Of a DNA stretch of 5,355 bases, positions 1 through 5,355 are shown piece by piece. This DNA is from DSBX01 sp046484845 (lineage in GTDB: Bacteria > Hydrothermota > Tepidihabitantia > Tepidihabitantales > Tepidihabitantaceae). The stretch is taken from positions 1 to 5,355 of the forward strand of contig JAWOIB010000082.1 in NCBI GenBank assembly GCA_046484845.1, written 5' to 3'. Numbering within the stretch: the first letter of the stretch is position 1; the number at the start of each line of letters is the position of its first letter. The translations under genes were made by a program, and so were the position numbers. Under the pieces are notes generated by a model. It made no database searches. It saw only the letters and a list, made by a program, of their open reading frames with translations, and had not been told where the DNA came from.

Positions 1-2226
<2,226 letters not shown>

Positions 2227-2241
2227 ACTGAGACTGAGTCT
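2227..2241. repeat. ACTGAG tandem repeat and short palindrome at the clpC start
   Basis: Two copies of ACTGAG are joined head to tail (2227-2238), directly abutting the clpC start codon. They overlap AGACTGAGTCT (2231-2241), which has 5-base inverted arms around one central base. The element covers the predicted -10 and transcription start of clpC, where a repressor could act. A distant inverted copy of the same 7-mer, GACTCAG, lies at 2287-2293. The repeats are short and could be chance; no regulator is recognised. Confidence 0.35.
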
Positions 2242-2264
2242 ATACCTGCCGTCCGGCCAGTCAA
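2237..2264 (-). promoter_or_regulatory. Predicted sigma-70-type promoter of clpC, giving a near-leaderless mRNA
   Basis: Read on the minus strand, TTGACT (2264-2259, five of six matches to the -35 consensus) and TAGACT (2242-2237, four of six to the -10) are separated by 16 bases. Only 10 bases lie between the -10 and the clpC ATG, so transcription starting about 7 bases after the -10 would leave a leader of only a few bases. This agrees with the absence of any AGGAGG-like site before the ATG. An overlapping TATAGA gives a 14-base spacer and is less likely. No CIRCE element and no tandem CtsR heptads are visible, so heat-shock control of those two kinds is not supported. Confidence 0.5.
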
Positions 2265-2329
2265 GCCGACCGGATGGGTATCGCTGGACTCAGGTCGGCA
2301 GGCGTGAGTGTGGCGGCCGGGATGGTCGG

Positions 2330-2357
2330 TTGACGGCCCGGTGGAAGGGGGCATAAT
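2330..2357 (+). promoter_or_regulatory. Predicted sigma-70-type promoter of the exported-protein/MFS operon
   Basis: TTGACG (2330-2335, five of six matches) and CATAAT (2352-2357, five of six) are separated by 16 bases. Transcription would begin near 2364, giving a leader of about 14 bases that consists mostly of the ribosome binding site. It points away from the clpC promoter, with about 65 bases between the two -35 elements. Confidence 0.6.
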
Positions 2358-2363
2358 CTTCGC

Positions 2364-2372
2364 AAAGGAGGT
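2364..2372 (+). promoter_or_regulatory. Strong ribosome binding site fixing a GTG start
   Basis: AAAGGAGGT is an almost complete anti-16S complement. It lies 5 bases before GTG at 2378. This favours the GTG over the in-frame ATG at 2405, which would remove the basic N-region of the signal peptide. Confidence 0.75.
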
Positions 2373-2377
2373 GGCCT

Positions 2378-3247
2378 GTGAGATTCGAGCACGCAGCAGC
2401 CACAATGGCCTTGCTGGTGACGGTTGCGGCGGCGCTGCCGCCGAGCCCGGAACCGGCGTCCGGCCGGTCGGCGATGACCGGGCTCGAACCGGCGTACCAG
2501 CTTGAGGAGACCCTGCATTTCGACGGAGCGGTCTTCGGTGGGTTCGCGGTGACCGGGCAGTACGAGTACCATGCTGCGGTCAGGTACACGCCCGAGAAAC
2601 CGTGCAGTGTGATAGCGGTTATCTTTTACCAGTATGACGCCTCGGCGGAGGACGGCCGGGTATACATCTACGGCCCCAACACCCGGACCCGGCCGGGCGA
2701 GAGACTGGCACTGGCGTTCTACCCCGGTGCGGGTACCCGGCAATGGAAGCGGGTCGAGCTGGCCGAACCGGTGCCCGTCGATTCCGAGGTTGACTTCTGG
2801 ACCTGCGTGACTACTGCGCACTACACCGGCGACCACCCGCTGGCGGTGGACCGGGGTCCGTTGGAGAGATACCGGGGCGGGTTCATCAAGGTCCCGCTGA
2901 TGGGTGAGACCTGGTACCAGCTCACGGACGCACCGTTCTACGAGAACCGGAACTGGAACCAGCGGGCGATAGTCGTATCGGTCACCGGCATTGAAGAGGA
3001 ACTCGGACCGGTACTGCCGCCCGGGCCGGCAAGCCTGCCGCGCGTTGTCCGGGGCAGGCTGTCGCTGCCCGATGCCGGCCCGGTGGTCAGCTACTCGCTC
3101 TTCGACACCAACGGTCGCAGGGTGATGGAACTCCGGCCGGGGACAAACGATGTGTCGCACCTCCCAACGGGCGGATATGTTGTCAGGCAGTGGTCGTCAC
3201 GGGGGCAGGCCGGCGCTGCGGCCGCCAGGGTGGTGATACTGCGGTAG
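2378..3247 (+). CDS. Exported beta-rich protein with T9SS type A-like C-terminal sorting domain
   Basis: This 289-residue protein matches no functional family I can name. Residues 1-20 form a signal peptide: a short N-region with Arg2, then a hydrophobic stretch to Leu20, followed by a Pro/Ser-rich linker. Residues 40-205 look like one beta-sandwich-like domain: alternating hydrophobic and aromatic strands, two cysteines (Cys76 in KPCSV, Cys143 in FWTCV) that could form a disulfide, a VYIYGP strand (95-100), and an end at NWNQRAIVVSV (192-202). After a Pro/Gly linker (209-221), residues 222-289 resemble the T9SS type A sorting domain: YSLFDTNGRRVMEL (239-252), then LPTGGYVVR (262-270) and terminal ARVVILR (283-289). 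This suggests delivery to the cell surface or outside. No catalytic motif is visible. It probably heads an operon with the MFS gene 48 bases downstream. It could be an adhesin or carbohydrate-binding accessory protein, but that is a guess. Confidence 0.85.
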   Translation: MRFEHAAATMALLVTVAAALPPSPEPASGRSAMTGLEPAYQLEETLHFDGAVFGGFAVTGQYEYHAAVRYTPEKPCSVIAVIFYQYDASAEDGRVYIYGPNTRTRPGERLALAFYPGAGTRQWKRVELAEPVPVDSEVDFWTCVTTAHYTGDHPLAVDRGPLERYRGGFIKVPLMGETWYQLTDAPFYENRNWNQRAIVVSVTGIEEELGPVLPPGPASLPRVVRGRLSLPDAGPVVSYSLFDTNGRRVMELRPGTNDVSHLPTGGYVVRQWSSRGQAGAAAARVVILR

Positions 3248-3254
3248 CCGGACG

Positions 3255-3274
3255 CGGGCGGTCGAGTCCGCCCG
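3255..3274 (+). other. GC-rich hairpin between the exported-protein gene and the MFS gene
   Basis: CGGGCGG (3255-3261) pairs perfectly with CCGCCCG (3268-3274) around the 6-base loop TCGAGT. It starts 7 bases after the upstream stop codon and ends 21 bases before the MFS ATG. There is no T-tract, so it is a poor intrinsic terminator; more likely it protects the upstream message, partly attenuates read-through, or has no role. No separate promoter is visible in this gap. Confidence 0.45.
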
Positions 3275-3295
3275 GTCGGCGGCCAGGATGCCGTG

Positions 3296-4540
3296 ATGGC
3301 AGCGAATCTGGGCCCGGTCCTGCGCATCCCGGACTTTCGCCGGCTGGTCGCGGTCACGAGCGTCTCGCAGTTTGGGGACCGGCTCACCCACATGCTGCTC
3401 ATCACCCTCATCGCGGTCGACCGGCCGGGCAGGCTGTTCGGTTATGCCGAAGGCGCGCTGGTATTCGCGCTGCCCACACTCCTGCTCTGCCCGGTTGCCG
3501 GGGTGCTGGTGGACCGCTGGGACCGACGTCGGGTCCTCGCTTTCACCCATTTCGCCCAGTCCGGCCTCCTGTTCGCAACCCCGGTGGCGATCTGGCTCAG
3601 CGGCAGCTTCACGCCGTTCTGGATTGCGCTGTTTCTTTTCTTCGGGCTTGACCTGTTCAACAACACCGCGGCGCCGGCGCTGCTGCCGGTGCTGGTCGGG
3701 GAGCAGCGCGTCCTGGCCGCGAACTCGGCCAACCTGGCGCTGGCCCGGGTTGCGACAATTCTCGGGATGCTCCTGGGCGGGTTCCTGGTCCAGTGGGTCG
3801 GCTGGAACATCGGGCTGCTCATCAATGCCGTCACTCATCTTACCGCCGGGTTCGTGGCGTTGAGCATTGCGACCCGGGCGGCAACGAGCCCGGGAACCAA
3901 CCCGCTCAAGCGGACGCTTGTCGCTTTCGCCAGTGACCTGGCCGAGGTGCTCAGGCTGGTGATGTCCAACCGCCTCATCGCCTTCGTCCTTGCCTCGATT
4001 GTCATCTCGACCCTCATCAGCGCGGTTTCGTACACCGTGCTGATCTTCCTCGTCCAGCAGGTCCTCGGGTTCGGTACGGCCGGTGTGGGTGTCCTTGCCG
4101 GGGTGTTGGCGGTCGGGATGGTTGCGGGCGCGTTGAGCCTCGGGTTCGTGCCGGACAAGATCGACCGGCCGATGGTGATAGTCGGGGCGGTAACCCTGTA
4201 CGGGCTGCTGTTCATCGTTGGCTGGTTCCACATCTCAGTGCCGTTCCTGGTGGCGACCGCACTGCTGGCCGGGCTGTCATTCTCGTGGCTGGGGGTGGTC
4301 CAGGCCACGATGCTGCAGGAACAGGCCGCCCCGGATATCCGGGCGCGCGTGTTCTCGGTCCGCGAGTTCATCACCAATGCCACCTTCATCGCCTCGGCCC
4401 TGCTGGTCGGGTTGTTTGGCGACCTGACCTCATACCGGCATGCGCTGGCCGCAATCGGCATCATACTCGTCCTGCTGGCCGCGGGCGGGTTGCTACTGCT
4501 GCGGGGGATGCCCCGGCACCACCCGCCCGGTAGTTCCTGA
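3296..4540 (+). CDS. Major facilitator superfamily (MFS) transporter, 12 TM, probable exporter
   Basis: Inner-membrane secondary transporter of about 414 residues, a normal MFS length, complete at both ends. The N-terminus (LRIPDFRRL, then SQFGDRLTHMLLITLIA) is typical of the drug and siderophore exporter-like group (MFS_3/EntS-like). Motif A between TM2 and TM3 is clear: GVLVDRWDRRRVL, about residues 69-81. About twelve hydrophobic segments fall into two halves, split by a polar loop near 192-225. A weaker motif A-like segment, LGFVPDKIDRPMV, lies between TM8 and TM9 (about 282-294), and MLQEQAAPDIRARVFS (339-354) is a common TM10-TM11 loop. Substrate cannot be told. Start: GTG at 3293 directly precedes ATG at 3296; AGGA (3285-3288) lies 7 bases before the ATG and 4 before the GTG, so ATG is preferred. 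Probably cotranscribed with the upstream exported-protein gene. Confidence 0.93.
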   Translation: MAANLGPVLRIPDFRRLVAVTSVSQFGDRLTHMLLITLIAVDRPGRLFGYAEGALVFALPTLLLCPVAGVLVDRWDRRRVLAFTHFAQSGLLFATPVAIWLSGSFTPFWIALFLFFGLDLFNNTAAPALLPVLVGEQRVLAANSANLALARVATILGMLLGGFLVQWVGWNIGLLINAVTHLTAGFVALSIATRAATSPGTNPLKRTLVAFASDLAEVLRLVMSNRLIAFVLASIVISTLISAVSYTVLIFLVQQVLGFGTAGVGVLAGVLAVGMVAGALSLGFVPDKIDRPMVIVGAVTLYGLLFIVGWFHISVPFLVATALLAGLSFSWLGVVQATMLQEQAAPDIRARVFSVREFITNATFIASALLVGLFGDLTSYRHALAAIGIILVLLAAGGLLLLRGMPRHHPPGSS

Positions 4541-4557
4541 TACTGCGGTTCGGGCAG

Positions 4558-4595
4558 CCGCGGCTTGACATCAGGCCGCGGGGAAGTCTTTGGTT
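4558..4595 (+). terminator. Possible intrinsic terminator after the MFS gene
   Basis: CCGCGGC (4558-4564) pairs with GCCGCGG (4575-4581) around a 10-base loop, starting 17 bases after the MFS stop codon. The stem is followed by GGAAGTCTTTGGTTT, a broken and displaced T-rich run, so termination may be partial. The loop contains TTGACA, a perfect -35 hexamer, but no good -10 lies 16-18 bases downstream. Confidence 0.4.
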
Positions 4596-4819
4596 TCCGA
4601 CCCGGATGGTACCCAGATGTGGAGATACTGAGTCGGGTGCGGGGCGAGTCGGCCAGCGGTCCGGGCGGTGTGTTCCACATCGGGCCGAGCCAAGGTCACT
4701 CTGTCTGCATCGAGACAGCGAATGCGCTGGCCGACCAGTTTCAGCTCGGGTCGAGAACACGACAACCGCAACCCTGCCCACGGCGTCCGGGGGGCGCAGA
4801 CGGCCGGGCCCGGGCGGCA

Positions 4820-4848
4820 TTGACCCGCTGTCGAGGCGACACTAGTAT
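4820..4848 (+). promoter_or_regulatory. Predicted sigma-70-type promoter of the gingipain-type peptidase gene
   Basis: TTGACC (4820-4825, five of six matches) and TAGTAT (4843-4848, four of six) are separated by 17 bases. The local sequence CTAGTATCTATAT is conspicuously AT-rich for this genome. Transcription would begin near 4855, leaving a leader of about 24 bases that holds the palindrome and the ribosome binding site. Confidence 0.5.
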
Positions 4849-4853
4849 CTATA

Positions 4854-4873
4854 TCCCCCAGGGGGAAAAGGAG
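4854..4873 (+). promoter_or_regulatory. Palindrome followed by a strong ribosome binding site
   Basis: TCCCCCAGGGGGA (4854-4866) is a perfect inverted repeat around a central A. It is joined to the Shine-Dalgarno AAAAGGAG (4866-4873), 5 bases before the ATG at 4879. In RNA it could form at most a four-pair stem with a CAG loop at the predicted 5' end; in DNA it could be a small operator. The ribosome binding site itself is clear and fixes the start. Confidence 0.55.
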
Positions 4874-4878
4874 TACCG

Positions 4879-5355
4879 ATGAAACGGCTGTTGCTGTTCG
4901 CGTTCGTCATCGTCCTGCCGGTGGCGGCAGGCACGATGACCAGGACAGCCCGCTTCACTGTCGAAGACCTGGTTCTGGACAGGGATGCTGGTTACGATGT
5001 GGTCAATCTCAGGGGTTACCCGGCCTTGGGTCAGCCCGGTGAGCCTTTGCTGCCGATGGTTGTTCATTCGCTGGTGTTGCCATCGGGCGCGGTGTCGACC
5101 GGCGTTGAGCTGACCGCGGTCGAGTGGGTGGACATACCGGGTGAGTACCGGGTTGGGCCGGCTCAGCCCGATGCCATCCTGCCGCGACCCGGGGTGTCCG
5201 ACCCGCCCCGGCTGGTGTCCGCCGACGCCGGGGTGTATGCTTCCACCGAGCCTCATCCAGCGACGGTGCTCAGGCAGCTCGAGACCGGGACGATGAGCGG
5301 GTACCGTATCGCCAACGTCGAGTTGAGGCCGGTACGCTACGTGCCGGCGACCGGG
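4879..5355 (+). CDS. Gingipain-type (C25) peptidase precursor, N-terminal propeptide part (truncated by window end)
   Basis: Only the first 159 codons are present. Residues 1-18 are a clear signal peptide (MKRLLLFAFVIVLPVAAG). Residues 23 to the end resemble the gingipain-family propeptide (Propeptide_C25): FTVEDLVLDRDAGYDVVNL (26-44), then GQPGEPLLPM (51-60) with the usual G-x-P-x-LP core, SLVLPSGA (64-71), VDIPGEYRVGPAQP (84-97), and the closing pattern YRIANVELRPVRYVPATG (142-159), where the family typically reads RI..V...P..Y.P..G. In the family this segment precedes a secreted cysteine peptidase with a His-Cys pair; that domain lies beyond the window, so peptidase activity is inferred. 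The product is probably exported and self-processed at the surface. AAAAGGAG at 5-base spacing fixes the ATG start. It has its own promoter and is separated from the MFS gene by 338 bases. Confidence 0.82.
   Translation, partial: MKRLLLFAFVIVLPVAAGTMTRTARFTVEDLVLDRDAGYDVVNLRGYPALGQPGEPLLPMVVHSLVLPSGAVSTGVELTAVEWVDIPGEYRVGPAQPDAILPRPGVSDPPRLVSADAGVYASTEPHPATVLRQLETGTMSGYRIANVELRPVRYVPATG

Larger units (their letters stand above)
4541..4878 (+). other. 338-base intergenic stretch without a convincing gene
   Basis: This holds, in order, the possible MFS terminator, a 6-bp inverted repeat CTGTCT/AGACAG (4701-4706 and 4713-4718, 6-base loop), and the promoter, palindrome and ribosome binding site of the peptidase gene. 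One plus-strand frame (4565-4882, 105 codons) stays open and ends in an ATGA overlap with the peptidase start. Its middle part (about 4619-4745) has third positions about as GC-rich as real genes here, but it has no ribosome binding site, starts only at TTG or GTG, has an odd composition after 4745 and matches no family I know. It is not annotated as a gene. No tRNA or riboswitch fold was recognised. Confidence 0.5.

Noticed and set aside
2227..2300. Heat-shock operators (CIRCE or CtsR box) upstream of clpC
   Set aside because: No TTAGCACTC-N9-GAGTGCTAA and no tandem GGTCAAA heptads are present; a single GTCAA is part of the predicted -35 element.
2261..3160. 299-codon open frame on the minus strand opposite the exported-protein gene
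   Set aside because: It is codon-aligned antisense to a gene with a strong promoter, ribosome binding site, signal peptide and sorting-like domain, and it would overlap the divergent promoter region.
3197..4231. 344-codon open frame on the minus strand opposite the MFS gene
   Set aside because: It is also codon-aligned antisense. The product is an Arg/Asp/Gln/Pro-rich mirror of a hydrophobic transporter, with no start signals.
4565..4594. Extra promoter starting at the perfect TTGACA in the post-MFS hairpin loop
   Set aside because: The hexamers 16-18 bases downstream are poor -10 matches, and the loop of a hairpin following a stop codon is better explained as a terminator.
4849..5256. 135-codon minus-strand open frame opposite the peptidase start
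   Set aside because: It lies opposite a convincing signal peptide plus propeptide gene, has no recognisable domain and would end in that gene's promoter and leader.

Overview
The window is GC-rich bacterial DNA with four protein genes. From left to right: a ClpC-type AAA+ unfoldase on the minus strand, running off the left edge; then on the plus strand a small exported protein with a C-terminal secretion-sorting-like domain, a 12-TM MFS transporter, and the N-terminal part of a gingipain-type (C25) peptidase precursor, running off the right edge. I see no rRNA, tRNA, CRISPR array, insertion sequence, integrase or phage gene.

Organism: two adjacent exported proteins combine a gingipain-type propeptide with a T9SS-type-A-like C-terminal domain. 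With the high GC content and strong Shine-Dalgarno sites (AAAGGAGGT, AAAAGGAG), this resembles uncultured lineages such as candidate division WOR-3 and its relatives more than a typical low-GC Bacteroidetes. This is an inference from protein style, not a phylogenetic result.

Layout: positions 2227-2377 form a divergent promoter region. clpC fires leftward from a TTGACT-16-TAGACT promoter that appears to leave almost no leader. The exported-protein gene fires rightward from TTGACG-16-CATAAT and has an excellent ribosome binding site. The exported-protein gene and the MFS gene are 48 bases apart with a GC hairpin between them and probably form one operon. A hairpin with a weak T-tract follows the MFS gene. 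A 338-base stretch then leads to a third promoter (TTGACC-17-TAGTAT), a small palindrome, a strong ribosome binding site and the peptidase gene.

How the genes fit together: ClpC is housekeeping protein quality control and is probably unrelated to its neighbours. The exported protein and the peptidase precursor both look like cell-surface or secreted products. The MFS protein is an inner-membrane exporter of unknown substrate. I do not see a clearly new multi-gene system. The most interesting items are the exported protein with an unassigned beta-rich domain, the apparently near-leaderless clpC transcript, and the similar sequence context of the three -35 elements.
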